A stretch of 64,000 nt of DNA from Methylophaga sp. (GCF_030651745.1 NZ_JAUSCC010000115.1:18265-82264); one strand, 5' to 3'. Positions 9,492-18,372 are shown, numbered from the stretch's first letter. Notes: generated by a model not told the origin, from the letters alone. Numbers and translations: made by a program.

Positions 9492-9869
9492 TTATTCAAT
9501 CACTTCACATTCAACAATTTCATAACCAGTGCCTTGCTCACTATTGAGCAGTTCTGCAACGATCCCAAAGCCCGCTTGCTGCGCAGCAGCAAGATCTGCC
9601 TGTGTTATTTCATGGATTAATATGCTGCCAGTGCCCATACCGCATGCCGCTGGATACATCACGCCGGTTTTATGACCACAATGCGTTTTGCTGACTTCAA
9701 TCCCTGCCGCATTGAGTTTGGCAACACTTTGAGCAGGTGTGATACCCGTAGTTTCGCATTGCAGAGCATTTCGGTTCTCGTAAACTAATACTGCTTCCGA
9801 TATCGAGTCCTGCTTACTGCAACCGGCCAGAAAAACCAGTGACAGGATCAGGGTGCTATAGATTTTCAT
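9492..9869 (-). CDS. Small uncharacterised lipoprotein
   Basis: 125 residues with a clear lipoprotein signal (MKIYSTLILSLVFLAGC). The mature part has cysteines in LQCETTG, THCGHKTG, PAACGMG and EIVECEV, which could form two disulphides in the periplasm. An AAGG ribosome site precedes the ATG. No family recognised. It is the first gene of a two-gene unit with the longer lipoprotein; the spacing suggests co-expression. The upstream gap (9870-9984) would hold the promoter. Confidence 0.7.
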   Translation of the reverse strand: MKIYSTLILSLVFLAGCSKQDSISEAVLVYENRNALQCETTGITPAQSVAKLNAAGIEVSKTHCGHKTGVMYPAACGMGTGSILIHEITQADLAAAQQAGFGIVAELLNSEQGTGYEIVECEVIE

Positions 9870-9978
9870 GGTGATGCCTTATGTAAATACACGTGTTTGA
9901 GACCAAGAGATCGGTTAAATGTTGGTCACATTTCAAATGATATAAAGACTTGAAGGAGATGAAGCGATTACAACCAAC

Positions 9979-10007
9979 AAAAAACTGACGGGTATTGTAC
10001 CCGCCAG
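9979..10007 (-). terminator. Strong Rho-independent terminator after the 10050-10343 lipoprotein
   Basis: Read on the minus strand, CTGGCGGGTA and TACCCGTCAG form a 10-base-pair stem (one G-U pair) with a 3-base loop (plus-strand 9985-10007), followed directly by TTTTTTG. It lies 43 bases past the stop of the small lipoprotein gene and separates it from the next lipoprotein pair. Confidence 0.8.
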
Positions 10008-10049
10008 CTTGATGGTTAATAAAATAATAATGGTGACAATAAATTTAAC

Positions 10050-10343
10050 TTATTTCTTACAATAAACTCCTACATAGCCGCCATCGAGACAGCCATCTTT
10101 TCTGATTGTCATCGGGTTCTGATCTCCCCCGATAGCGACCATGACCTTATCGCCTTCAACAGTGAATATGCCCAGAGCGGTCTCATCACCATCAATTGCC
10201 CTCACCTTATCGTCAGGGCCAAATACCAGTTTGTCGACCCATGCGTTTTCCTGACCAATATATTCACCCGAAACAGAACCGCCGCTACCACCACAGGCAG
10301 CCAAGGTGAAAAACATGATTATTAACAGCGTTTTTTTAATCAT
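10050..10343 (-). CDS. Small glycine-rich lipoprotein
   Basis: About 97 residues. The ATG at 10343 is preferred over the one at 10352 because AAGGA is 8 bases before it. The leader MIKKTLLIIMFFTLAAC is a lipobox signal, followed by GGSGGSVSGEYIG. The mature domain (ENAWVDKLVFGPDDKVRA, then IGGDQNPMTIRKDGC) looks like a small beta-rich domain closed by two cysteines near the C-terminus. No function recognised. It is followed by its own terminator at 9979-10007. Confidence 0.65.
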   Translation of the reverse strand: MIKKTLLIIMFFTLAACGGSGGSVSGEYIGQENAWVDKLVFGPDDKVRAIDGDETALGIFTVEGDKVMVAIGGDQNPMTIRKDGCLDGGYVGVYCKK

Positions 10344-10390
10344 TTTCAGCATCCTTAATAAATATCAGATCGAAAAAATAACCATACCCT

Positions 10391-10654
10391 CTACTTTCCA
10401 TCACATTCCCGAACCACGAAAATGCCACGCAACACACTGTAATTGAAGAATTTTCCTTCAACGCGATTATTATCCTGTTCAATGAATAAAGCTATGGTTT
10501 TACCAGAATAAATTGCGCGATTTTCTGCAAGAACCAGGAGAGTAGCTGGAATACAGTCAACACCCTTATCCAGCCTTTGGAATTTGTTTGAATGTGCTAA
10601 ATCGTTAATGAATATGGTACCTTTCAAGCCAACAACTGCGAGTGCTCGGAACAT
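10391..10654 (-). CDS. Doubtful small ORF, possibly a gene remnant
   Basis: The frame is open from about 10705 and could start at an ATG at 10654, giving about 87 residues. The second half (NNRVEGKFFNYSVLRGIFVV) reads like a genuine beta-rich protein, but there is no ribosome site, and the 5' end overlaps the start of the opposite-strand DeoR gene. It may be the 3' remnant of a gene whose beginning was lost when the DeoR locus arrived, or chance. It fills an otherwise empty 309-base gap. Confidence 0.25.
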   Translation of the reverse strand: MFRALAVVGLKGTIFINDLAHSNKFQRLDKGVDCIPATLLVLAENRAIYSGKTIALFIEQDNNRVEGKFFNYSVLRGIFVVRECDGK

Positions 10655-11423
10655 GTCACGCAAAAAAACTGCCCGCCACAAATCGATTATTGATGAACTG
10701 ACCATTCATCCTTCGATGCGTGTCAGCGAATTAGCTTCAGCCTTAAAAGTGACCACCGAGACTATTCGACGCGATTTGGAAGAACTGGCTGAACAGAACC
10801 TTATCAGCCGGACTTACGGTGGTGCGTTACTGCGTCAGGCAGTGGAACCAGTGCTTAATGAACGGCATAAAGCCAATCTTGCAGAACGTGCTGCTATCGC
10901 TAAAAAAACTGCTCCACTGCTGAAAGGTGCAAAAGTAATAATGATCGGTTCAGGGGTGACGACGGTTGAAGTCGCCAAGCGTATTGCCTATGAAATGAAC
11001 AATATCACCGTTATTACACATTCTTTCGGGGTCGCCACGGTGTTGTCATTTAACCCGACAATTAAGGTGATAATGGCACCGGGCGTTTATCACGCAGAAG
11101 AAGGTGCTACCCATGGTTCAGTCACCTGTCAGTTTCTGGCAAATTACACGGCCGATTGGGCGATCTTGGGTGCCAGTGGTTTGGCATCAACCGGTCCATC
11201 AGATGCGTTAGTTGATGCAGCTGATGTGTATAAGCAGATGATTCGGCAAAGTACCCACAATATGGTGGTTGCCGACCACAGCAAATTTGATCGTCTGGCC
11301 ACCGCACGTTATGCACAGTGGAATGAAATCGATCATTTAATCACCGACAAAAAACCCAGTGGGCCACTGAAAAAAGCCTTATCCACCGAACAAGTAACGA
11401 TTATCGAAGCCCCTGTCCAATAA
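10653..11423 (+). CDS. DeoR/GlpR-family transcriptional regulator
   Basis: 256 residues from the ATG at 10653, which puts the DeoR helix-turn-helix (RHKSIIDELTIHPSMRVSEL, then TTETIRRDLEELAE) at the N-terminus; an earlier in-frame ATG at 10584 would add unrelated residues. The C-terminal DeoRC sensor domain (about 75-235) contains the phosphorylated-effector pocket motif IGSGVTT and DHSKFDR. DeoR proteins usually repress sugar-phosphate or amino-alcohol catabolic genes. It is convergent with the kinase/phospho-lyase gene 30 bases away and probably controls it and the SDR gene. Confidence 0.88.
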   Translation: MSRKKTARHKSIIDELTIHPSMRVSELASALKVTTETIRRDLEELAEQNLISRTYGGALLRQAVEPVLNERHKANLAERAAIAKKTAPLLKGAKVIMIGSGVTTVEVAKRIAYEMNNITVITHSFGVATVLSFNPTIKVIMAPGVYHAEEGATHGSVTCQFLANYTADWAILGASGLASTGPSDALVDAADVYKQMIRQSTHNMVVADHSKFDRLATARYAQWNEIDHLITDKKPSGPLKKALSTEQVTIIEAPVQ

Positions 11424-11453
11424 GTATTGGTAACAACCGGTTCAGATAAAACG

Positions 11454-13772
11454 TCAAACCTGTTGAGAAAACGCCTCTAAAAAGAAGTCAGCTTCAGATT
11501 GTGTCAGGGTTAACAACGGACGTAATTTGAGAGTAGCGCCAAACCGTCCCGCTGCGCCAATCAATACGCCAGCCGCTTTTAATCCATTGATGATTTGTTT
11601 GGTTTTGAGCGGATCAGGAATGTGTTTATTGTCTGTTTTGCCGATATCGATTCCGATAAACAGCCCCTGCCCCCTTACCTCGGCGACATTCGCTGATTGC
11701 TCGGCAATAGAGTGCAATTGGGTTTTTAAATAATGTCCCATCACTAGGGCATTAGCTTGCAAATGCTCCTGCTGGATCGTGTCCAGCACAGCTTGCCCTG
11801 CCGCTGCGGCCACCGGATTTCCCCCAAAGGTATTGAAATATCCGACATCGGCACAAAAGCTCGCCAGATAATCTGGTCTGGTGGCTACAGCAGCCATCGG
11901 AAAACCATTACCCATCGGTTTGCCCATAGTCACAATATCCGGCATCACTCCATGAAAATCAAAGCCCCAGAATGTTTCACCCAGTCTTGCAAACCCCGGC
12001 TGCACTTCATCGGCGATAAATACGCCGCCCGCCTTATGCACCACATCCACCGCTTGTTTTAAAAAGCCTCTCGGCTCGGTATAGATACCATCTGAGGAAA
12101 AAATGGTATCCACTAACAGGCCGGCAACTTTATAGCCCCTTTGCTGCAACAGCTCAATGGCTTCACTGACTTTTAAGGCGAAGCCCGTTTCAATATCCTG
12201 ACCATATACATTCGATGAGGGTGCCGGGATCGCCACCACATAATCTGGTAACTTACCTTGTTTAATAATCGACGGAGACACCTCGGTCACCAGACTGGTA
12301 TTACCGTGATAAGCATCTTCAGTCACAATAAAACCTTGTCCCCCGGAAGCCTGTTTTGCCAGACGCATCGCCAGATCATTAGCCTCACTGCCTGAGCAAG
12401 TCATCACGATGTTGGCAATTGAGGCAGGCAACGTTGCTTTCAGCGATTCAAGATATTCATCCACGACCGACACCAGATAACGGGTATGTACATTTAATGT
12501 AGCAAGTTGTCGGTAAACCGCCTGAACCACGCTGGGATGGCAATGCCCCAGACAAGGCACATTATTGTAGAAATCAAGATAACGTTTACCATCCGCCGCA
12601 TACATCCATGCACCTTGTGCCGATAGCATTTCGATCGGTTCCTGATAAAACAATACCGATGCTGAACCGACATTATTCAGACGTCGCATGACATTTTGCG
12701 GATGGCTGCTGGAGCTTGCTTCAAAAGCATTCATATCCAGAATACGCTTTTCGGTTAACACGTCATCGCTGTCTTGGTGCTGCTGTTTCAGATAGTTTTT
12801 TGCCAGTTCAATAGTGCCAAAAGTGAATTGTTCAAAGCCAGCTTCAGCAGCCGTTTCCGTTTCCGGATGACTTGCCACCCAGGCAGTCAGTAACAATCGA
12901 CGAAACATCACCAATGTTGAAATCATCGCCTCACCTTCGGCTGAAAGCGGCGCTATTGATTTATAGCCACGCACCCAGGCACGTTGCAACTCGGGCAATA
13001 AAGGCGAGGTTTCAAGGAATGATACCGCCGAGGCAAAATCATAGATAAACCAGCTAAAGCCACAGTCATCAAAATCAATCACGCTTAGCTGTTTGTCGTC
13101 GACTAATAAATTCGCCAAGCGCAAGTCAGCATGCACCAACCCAAAACGATCCGGGCTTTCACCGTAATGGTCTAACTTTGCTTCCAACACGTCGCATAAT
13201 TGTTCTAATATCGCCTGCCCTTCTTCATCCAGTCCAGGCGCTTCTCGCCAGTCTCCCCACAATGGATTTGCCCCAAAAGCACTGTCAAAATTCCATTTTT
13301 TACGGTTAAAGCCTTCCGGCAAAGACCATTGCCGCGCCTGTTGATGCAATCTGGCAGACGTCGCACCTAATATCTCGAATCCCTGAATCAGGGATTCATC
13401 TTCATCCGGTTGTTTACCCGGCATAAACTCAAACGCCACCAGATAACGTTCAACCCCATTATCTTTAAACGAAGCAATCAATGATCCATCACGCATGGTT
13501 AACGGTTCAGGGGTGTTCAATAACGCTTGCTCACGCAGCGATTGAATCCACAGTAACTCGGAATGGATTTCCTGTTTAGAGTGATATTCGGGTCGATGCA
13601 CACGAATAATAAAGCGTTGCATTTGCTTTTCATCACTCACCATATAAGTGGCATTTTCCGAGACCGTTAACAGCGAGACATTGGCATCTTCATCGATATT
13701 CCAATGTATTAATAATGATTTTATTTGCTCAGCTAATTGCTGCAGATATTCGTTGTTGTATAAACCTGCCAT
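11454..13772 (-). CDS. Fused amino-alcohol kinase (APH) and PLP-dependent phospho-lyase
   Basis: 772 residues, two enzymes in one chain. Residues about 1-330 are an aminoglycoside-phosphotransferase/choline-kinase fold with LVHADLRLANLLV (HxDxxxxN) and VIDFDDCG. Residues about 345-770 are a class III aminotransferase fold: TCSGSEANDLAMRLAK, FIADEVQPGFARLG and the PLP lysine in MGKPMGNGFPMAAV. GKPMGNG is characteristic of the ETNPPL/PHYKPL subgroup, which are phospho-lyases, not transaminases. Inferred pathway: phosphorylate an amino alcohol (hydroxylysine, ethanolamine or similar) and then eliminate phosphate and ammonia to an aldehyde. The divergent SDR and convergent DeoR genes fit a catabolic locus. 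The substrate is unproven. Confidence 0.85.
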   Translation of the reverse strand: MAGLYNNEYLQQLAEQIKSLLIHWNIDEDANVSLLTVSENATYMVSDEKQMQRFIIRVHRPEYHSKQEIHSELLWIQSLREQALLNTPEPLTMRDGSLIASFKDNGVERYLVAFEFMPGKQPDEDESLIQGFEILGATSARLHQQARQWSLPEGFNRKKWNFDSAFGANPLWGDWREAPGLDEEGQAILEQLCDVLEAKLDHYGESPDRFGLVHADLRLANLLVDDKQLSVIDFDDCGFSWFIYDFASAVSFLETSPLLPELQRAWVRGYKSIAPLSAEGEAMISTLVMFRRLLLTAWVASHPETETAAEAGFEQFTFGTIELAKNYLKQQHQDSDDVLTEKRILDMNAFEASSSSHPQNVMRRLNNVGSASVLFYQEPIEMLSAQGAWMYAADGKRYLDFYNNVPCLGHCHPSVVQAVYRQLATLNVHTRYLVSVVDEYLESLKATLPASIANIVMTCSGSEANDLAMRLAKQASGGQGFIVTEDAYHGNTSLVTEVSPSIIKQGKLPDYVVAIPAPSSNVYGQDIETGFALKVSEAIELLQQRGYKVAGLLVDTIFSSDGIYTEPRGFLKQAVDVVHKAGGVFIADEVQPGFARLGETFWGFDFHGVMPDIVTMGKPMGNGFPMAAVATRPDYLASFCADVGYFNTFGGNPVAAAAGQAVLDTIQQEHLQANALVMGHYLKTQLHSIAEQSANVAEVRGQGLFIGIDIGKTDNKHIPDPLKTKQIINGLKAAGVLIGAAGRFGATLKLRPLLTLTQSEADFFLEAFSQQV

Positions 13773-13829
13773 CGTTTGCTACCTAAATAGAGTCCGGTTA
13801 AAAATATTTATATCGCCAAAATGTCCGAC

Positions 13830-13849
13830 TTGCAATATTTTTGTTGCAA
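13830..13849. promoter_or_regulatory. Candidate operator in the divergent promoter region
   Basis: TTGCAA (13830-13835), eight bases, then TTGCAA (13844-13849). TTGCAA is self-complementary, so the site is both a direct and an inverted repeat. It lies in the 137-base spacer between the divergent kinase/phospho-lyase and SDR genes, where the DeoR protein would be expected to act. Assignment is by position only. Confidence 0.3.
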
Positions 13850-13909
13850 AGAAACAGATTTATGCTAAAAATACTGTTAACTAAGTTGTCCCTATTCTGG
13901 AGGTAGTTC

Positions 13910-14689
13910 ATGCTGACATCTATTCAAAACAAGACTGTCATTGTCACAGGTGGCTCAAAAGGTATTGGTAAAGGCATTGCCAGTGTATTTGCCAGACAAG
14001 GTGCCAAGGTGATGGTTGCTGCACGCGGTGAGTCTGCAGCAAAAGAAACCGTGGAGGAAATTAAGGCTGCAGGCGGTAGAGCAGAGTATTTTTTATGTGA
14101 TGTCGCTAATTGGGATCAGGTTCAGGTACTGGTCGAACACACAGAAAACACCTTCGGACCAGTGGATATCCTCTGCGCCAATGCCGGAAGCTTCCCACAA
14201 AAGAAAATTATCGACCTCACACCAGAGGATTGGGATGACATGATGTCGACCAATCTGAAAAGCACCTTCCTCTGTGTCAAAGCCTGCATTCCACATTTTG
14301 AAAAACTTGGTAAAGGCCGCGTTGTTATCACCTCATCCATAACTGGTCCGATTACAGGTTATCCCGGCTGGTCTCATTACGGAGCGACCAAGGCTGGTCA
14401 ACTGGGTTTTATGAGGACTGCAGCAATGGAACTGGCGCGTTACCACACCACCATTAATGCTGTGATGCCGGGTAATATTGTGACCGAAGGTTTAGCCAGT
14501 CTGGGTGAAGACTATCTCAACAGCATGGCGGCCGCGATCCCACTGAAACGACTTGGTTCAGTAGAAGATATTGCTAATGCAGCACTGTTCTTTGCTTCTG
14601 ATGAAGCCGCCTATATTACCGGCCAGCAAATTGTGGTGGATGGTGGTCAAACATTGCCCGAATGTACCGAAGCAGTAGACGAAATCTAG
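13910..14689 (+). CDS. SDR-family oxidoreductase (FabG-like)
   Basis: 259-residue classical short-chain dehydrogenase. NAD(P)-binding TGGSKGIGKG (about residue 14), CANAGS, catalytic Ser in ITSSITG and the YxxxK pair in HYGATKAG are present, and the C-terminus has the ITGQQIVVDGGQTLPE pattern of the FabG group. A GGAGG ribosome site precedes the ATG. Divergent from the kinase/phospho-lyase gene, it probably oxidises or reduces a pathway intermediate such as the aldehyde or alcohol. A hairpin terminator follows at 14719-14744. Confidence 0.88.
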   Translation: MLTSIQNKTVIVTGGSKGIGKGIASVFARQGAKVMVAARGESAAKETVEEIKAAGGRAEYFLCDVANWDQVQVLVEHTENTFGPVDILCANAGSFPQKKIIDLTPEDWDDMMSTNLKSTFLCVKACIPHFEKLGKGRVVITSSITGPITGYPGWSHYGATKAGQLGFMRTAAMELARYHTTINAVMPGNIVTEGLASLGEDYLNSMAAAIPLKRLGSVEDIANAALFFASDEAAYITGQQIVVDGGQTLPECTEAVDEI

Positions 14690-14712
14690 CGTTGACTGAC
14701 AGAAAGGTTAAA

Positions 14713-14748
14713 TAGAAAAAAGGGTAAGCGAGAGCTTACCCTTTGTTT
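14713..14748. terminator. Bidirectional intrinsic terminator
   Basis: AAAGGGTAAGC (14719-14729), loop GAGA, GCTTACCCTTT (14734-14744): an 11-base-pair perfect stem. On the minus strand it is followed by TTTTTTCTATTT and overlaps the end of the DUF3144 gene; on the plus strand GTTTTG follows and would end the SDR transcript. Confidence 0.85.
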
Positions 14749-15044
14749 TGCAGCTGTTCAGAAGCCTGAACATAATTGTCGAAATTCTGAATATAGTCAT
14801 CCATATTCAATTCCAACATCCGCCGAAATTCACTGACAAAAAATCTGACGGTTTCATCTTTTGCATCAGCCATATCGTTGGCATTTGTCCAGCCAGATGC
14901 TGTGAACCATGCACTGTATCTGGCTAAACCATACATAAACGACGGACTGACTTCTCCTGCTTGAATGCCTTTTTCCATTTGGTTATTGGCTAATTTGATA
15001 TAGGCATCCGCTCTATCAAAAAAAGCCTTATCTCTCTCACTCAT
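14736..15044 (-). CDS. DUF3144-family protein, copy 1
   Basis: About 102 residues from the ATG at 15044 (the frame is open to a TTG at 15113). It matches the DUF3144 pattern: FFDRADAYIKLANNQ, SPSFMYGLARYSAWF, DETVRFFVSEFRRMLELN and DDYIQNFDNY. The family is a small all-helical cytoplasmic protein of unknown function found mostly in gammaproteobacteria. A second member lies at 55780-56067. Its stop codon sits inside the bidirectional terminator stem. No ribosome site is obvious for the chosen ATG. Confidence 0.75.
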   Translation of the reverse strand: MSERDKAFFDRADAYIKLANNQMEKGIQAGEVSPSFMYGLARYSAWFTASGWTNANDMADAKDETVRFFVSEFRRMLELNMDDYIQNFDNYVQASEQLQNKG

Positions 15045-15254
15045 ATAAGGTTTCGCTTTTTTTATTCGTTTTGGCAAGACACCAAAACAAGTGAGCAGGA
15101 TAAACCTCAGCAATACGGGATTGATATGGAATAAAGCACAATCAGCTACGGGAAAACATCAATTCATGATTGTTATGCAACGTGCAAATAACGGATGAAT
15201 CCTAAAAATGCCGAATTACATTCACTGAACATACAGCACAGCGTTTTTATTAGC

Positions 15255-16121
15255 TTAAATCTTAAATTTCCGCGTTAATTCTTTAGTAACGCAGTTTCTT
15301 ACCCAGGTGGCCACTTTGAGATTGGGACCATTGGTTAAACATTGAAAATACACTGCAGGCAGTGTGGCTTCGGTAGCCAGACTAACCAAGGAGTGCTGAT
15401 TAAGCTGTTCGTGAATCAATGTTTCCGGAAGTATGGCCCATCCATTTCCCCCTAGCACGGCATCACGGATTAACTCATACATAGTCAGCCCCAAGTATTG
15501 GCGACCCACCTGATCTTGAATGACCAGCTGACCTTTTTGCAGATAGGTCAGACAGACTTGTGTGTACTGACTCAGATCCTGACGAGTAACTTGCGCCAGT
15601 TTTGCCAGAGGATGTTCGGGGCTGACCACCGTGCGTTGTTCAACCATGCCCAGACGATGCTGAAGTTCTACCGAATTATGCACACCCAGTGCGATATCAA
15701 CGATTCCGGCACGAATGAACTCGGCATGTTCCTGTGAGGGCAGCAAATAAACGGCGGTGGATGTTTGCGGAAATTCACGCTGTAAATCATGCATGCATTG
15801 ATGCCAAAACTGTTCTGGCAGCGAGTCATCACGGGCTATTTTTAGTTCGGCTTCGATCCCTTCAAGATGTTGCTGGCTAAGCTGTTCAATACGTTTTGCA
15901 CTTTGCAACAAACGTTGGCTATCCGCTAATAATGTTTGCCCAATCGGCGTCAGTTGCAAACTATTGCCCGAGCGCTGAAACAGACTGACGGCAAGCTCAT
16001 CCTCTAAGGCTGAAATCGCTGCACTTAAGGTGCTTCTCCGCTTTCCCATTAACTCTGCGGCACGTGCAAAAGATCCGTTTTCGGCCGTTATCAAAAATGC
16101 TTCTATCTGTTCAATGCGCAT
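15255..16121 (-). CDS. LysR-family transcriptional regulator
   Basis: 288 residues. The N-terminal winged helix-turn-helix is typical (MRIEQIEAFLITAENGSFAR, then ISALEDELAVSLFQR), followed by a long linker helix and a periplasmic-binding-protein-like effector domain (about 90-288). It is transcribed divergently from the cation transporter gene, with 111 bases between starts, so that gene is the likely target, as usual for LysR pairs. The recognised ligand cannot be deduced. Confidence 0.9.
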   Translation of the reverse strand: MRIEQIEAFLITAENGSFARAAELMGKRRSTLSAAISALEDELAVSLFQRSGNSLQLTPIGQTLLADSQRLLQSAKRIEQLSQQHLEGIEAELKIARDDSLPEQFWHQCMHDLQREFPQTSTAVYLLPSQEHAEFIRAGIVDIALGVHNSVELQHRLGMVEQRTVVSPEHPLAKLAQVTRQDLSQYTQVCLTYLQKGQLVIQDQVGRQYLGLTMYELIRDAVLGGNGWAILPETLIHEQLNQHSLVSLATEATLPAVYFQCLTNGPNLKVATWVRNCVTKELTRKFKI

Positions 16122-16232
16122 GGCAGCCCAAACCTATTATTGTTTTCAGAGCTAATATTATTGGCGCTGAGAGATTTTGTCGAACAAATAAATCCCCCTA
16201 CAATCGGCCACGAATTTAAAGGGAGACTTTTC

Positions 16233-17090
16233 ATGGGATCAAACATCGAGCGCCAGGCATTATTTATCTCTGCTTTATCTGCAGGATTATTTGCCATTTC
16301 AGGATTGATCATCGGGCTGTGGAGCGGTTCGGTCATGATCTTGTTCGACAGTGCTTATTCATTGTTGTCACTGGCGTTGGCATCACTGTCTTTATTGGCG
16401 CTCAAACTGGCGAATCAACCAGCTGACGGGCAGTATCCTTTTGGCCGTTTAACCATTGAACCAATAGCGGTATTGGTCAAAGGTATCGTAATGGCGCTGG
16501 TATGCCTTTTTTCTGTGGCTTTTGCCACGATGAGTTTATTGCAGGGCGGCAGAGAGGTGAATATTGATATTGCATTGGCCTTTGGACTGATCAATGTCAC
16601 TGGCTGTGCGATTACCTGGGCACTCATTCATCATCGTCAGAAGCAAGCCAATACTGCTTTACTGAGAGCTGAGCTGCGTCAATGGCAGATGGATACCTGG
16701 TTAAGCGCCGCGGTGTTATTAGGTTTTATTATTGCTTTTCTGATTAAGCAATCACCGTTTGCACCGCTGGCGCGGTTTGCCGACCCGCTAATGGTATTAA
16801 TAATTGGTACCTGCTTTTCAGTTATCCCTATCAAGATGATTACTCAGGCAGTGAAAGAAATACTGTTTGCTTCACCTTCTGCTGAGATACAAAATGACAT
16901 AAAACAACGCATGCATTTGCATGGATTATTTCTCGACGAACCATTACGTTCAGCCCAGGTAGGCAGCTTTTTGGTGGCTCAATTACCGCCACATATAAAT
17001 CTGGCGCAATCTAAAAAAGTTCGTCAAGAATTAAACGAACTCTCTAAAAATCAACAGCTTAAATTAATAATGATACAAGGCCTCCCGTAA
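16233..17090 (+). CDS. Cation-diffusion-facilitator-like transporter with altered metal site
   Basis: 285 residues from the ATG at 16233, preceded by GGGAGA. Five or six membrane helices; it matches the cation-efflux family (SGSVMILFDSAYSLLSLALA, then YPFGRLTIEPIAVLVK). In E. coli YiiP the transport site uses Asp45/Asp49 in helix 2 and His153/Asp157 in helix 5. Here helix 2 keeps one Asp (LFDSAYS), and the helix 5 region reads RQWQMDTWLS, with Gln where His is expected. The substrate may therefore differ from Zn/Fe. Divergent LysR gene is the likely regulator. Confidence 0.8.
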   Translation: MGSNIERQALFISALSAGLFAISGLIIGLWSGSVMILFDSAYSLLSLALASLSLLALKLANQPADGQYPFGRLTIEPIAVLVKGIVMALVCLFSVAFATMSLLQGGREVNIDIALAFGLINVTGCAITWALIHHRQKQANTALLRAELRQWQMDTWLSAAVLLGFIIAFLIKQSPFAPLARFADPLMVLIIGTCFSVIPIKMITQAVKEILFASPSAEIQNDIKQRMHLHGLFLDEPLRSAQVGSFLVAQLPPHINLAQSKKVRQELNELSKNQQLKLIMIQGLP

Positions 17091-17106
17091 TCGCTAATCG
17101 GGAGGC
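17080..17106. other. Stem-loop at the end of the transporter gene
   Basis: GCCTCCCG (17080-17087) and CGGGAGGC (17099-17106) form an 8-base-pair GC-rich stem overlapping the transporter stop codon. Neither side has a T-run, so it is only a weak terminator candidate between two convergent genes. Confidence 0.4.
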
Positions 17107-17115
17107 GCTTGAAAG

Positions 17116-17925
17116 CTATTTCACCCTGTCGAGATCAGCAGCAATATGTCCTGAAATAGCTGCTGATTCCGAATATCCCATCGCTTTAAGTTCATTCACC
17201 AATTTGATGATTTCGGCAACACTGAAACCGGCGCCCATTCTGGCAATCTGGTGATAATAAACAGCATCTTCCGGAAAGCGTTCTGCCCGTTGAAACTGGC
17301 GCAGATGACCACAGACATCCTTGATATGTGTATGCAAGCGTATAAGACTGGAAACCAGCTCTGGGGCCATATATTCAGCATATTTCATATTAATAACGTC
17401 CCAGATATCGTCCGCTCGTTCATTGAGATACAGATAAGTATTTTCAGTAAACAAACTGCTTTCCGATAAATGTGTCACCAATTGCTCAGGTTCCACATCT
17501 GCCATTTTTAACAGCAACTCAGCACGTTGCTGACGAATGGCCGCCAGTTGTTTGTCTTCGGTAAGTCCGTCAGGAATATCCGGTTCAAATCCTAGAAACC
17601 GTACCGCGATCCCATCACGCAAACGATTCACGTTGCGAGCAATCAGATAATCAATATGCTGCTGAACCAGTTTCCAGCGTTTTGCTTTGGAACGCACCAG
17701 CAAAGTGTCGATAATAAACAGCGTAAATGCCGCGCCCAACAACTCGGTAAACAAACCCAAAGTCACATCTTCATGCAGTTCCTGGAACACCCACAACCCA
17801 GCCATGGTAATGAAAATGGCGGCATACACCGCTAACGGTATTTCAGTATTGCTGATCACATTGAATAACGATTTTTTCCGCGATTTTTCTTCGGTTGATT
17901 CAGGCATCGGCTTTTCGGCAATCAT
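17116..17925 (-). CDS. Uncharacterised two-helix membrane protein
   Basis: 269 residues. A charged N-terminus (MIAEKPMPESTEEKSRKK) is followed by two membrane segments (IPLAVYAAIFITMAGLWVF at about 29-48 and LLGAAFTLFIIDTLLV at about 62-78), then about 190 mostly helical cytoplasmic residues rich in charged heptads. No motif or family recognised. A GGAG ribosome site lies 6 bases before the ATG. It could be an anchored scaffold or sensor. It may share a promoter with no neighbour: the GFA gene upstream is on the same strand but 27 bases away, so co-transcription is possible. Confidence 0.7.
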   Translation of the reverse strand: MIAEKPMPESTEEKSRKKSLFNVISNTEIPLAVYAAIFITMAGLWVFQELHEDVTLGLFTELLGAAFTLFIIDTLLVRSKAKRWKLVQQHIDYLIARNVNRLRDGIAVRFLGFEPDIPDGLTEDKQLAAIRQQRAELLLKMADVEPEQLVTHLSESSLFTENTYLYLNERADDIWDVINMKYAEYMAPELVSSLIRLHTHIKDVCGHLRQFQRAERFPEDAVYYHQIARMGAGFSVAEIIKLVNELKAMGYSESAAISGHIAADLDRVK

Positions 17926-17952
17926 CTAAACTCCATACGTTGGACTGAGTAT

Positions 17953-18372
17953 TCACTGTGAAAACTGGGCAAAAAGCTCTTCGCCAGTGAGATTTCGGGT
18001 CTTTTCTGCAAAGCTGTAGTAAGTCGGCTTGCGGTCAATAAATACCTGGTCGGCTAACTGCCATTGTTCATTCTCATCAAACAGCCCAACCGGAATGGCA
18101 TACATTTCGCCCTGCTTCAAGCGATAAAATAAATGTGTACCACACTTCTGGCAAAATCCCCGCTCCGCCCATTCTGAAGAATTATAAACAGTGATATTTT
18201 TGGCACCGTCAAAATTTACATCGCCACCACATTCGACAGCTAGAAGTGGTCCCCCGCCCCACTTCCGGCAGGTCTCACAATGACATGCTCCAATATGATA
18301 GCTTTTGGGTTTTGCAGTCAGACTGACAGAACCACATAAACAATTTCCGGTGAGTGCACTGGCTGAGTCCAT
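17953..18372 (-). CDS. GFA/CENP-V-family zinc protein
   Basis: 139 residues from the ATG at 18372, which has AAGGAG 6 bases upstream. Zinc-binding cysteines are in the family pattern: NCLCGSV, ACHCETCRKW and KCGTHLFY. The family is named after glutathione-dependent formaldehyde-activating enzyme, but most members have no proven substrate. Cytoplasmic. It lies just upstream of the two-helix membrane protein on the same strand. Confidence 0.88.
   Translation of the reverse strand: MDSASALTGNCLCGSVSLTAKPKSYHIGACHCETCRKWGGGPLLAVECGGDVNFDGAKNITVYNSSEWAERGFCQKCGTHLFYRLKQGEMYAIPVGLFDENEQWQLADQVFIDRKPTYYSFAEKTRNLTGEELFAQFSQ

Noticed and set aside
11527..12062. Plus-strand open frames inside the kinase/phospho-lyase gene
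   Set aside because: They lie antisense to a well-supported coding region with intact motifs; no independent support.
17080..17106. Intrinsic terminator
   Set aside because: Good GC stem but no T-run on either strand; reported only as a stem-loop.
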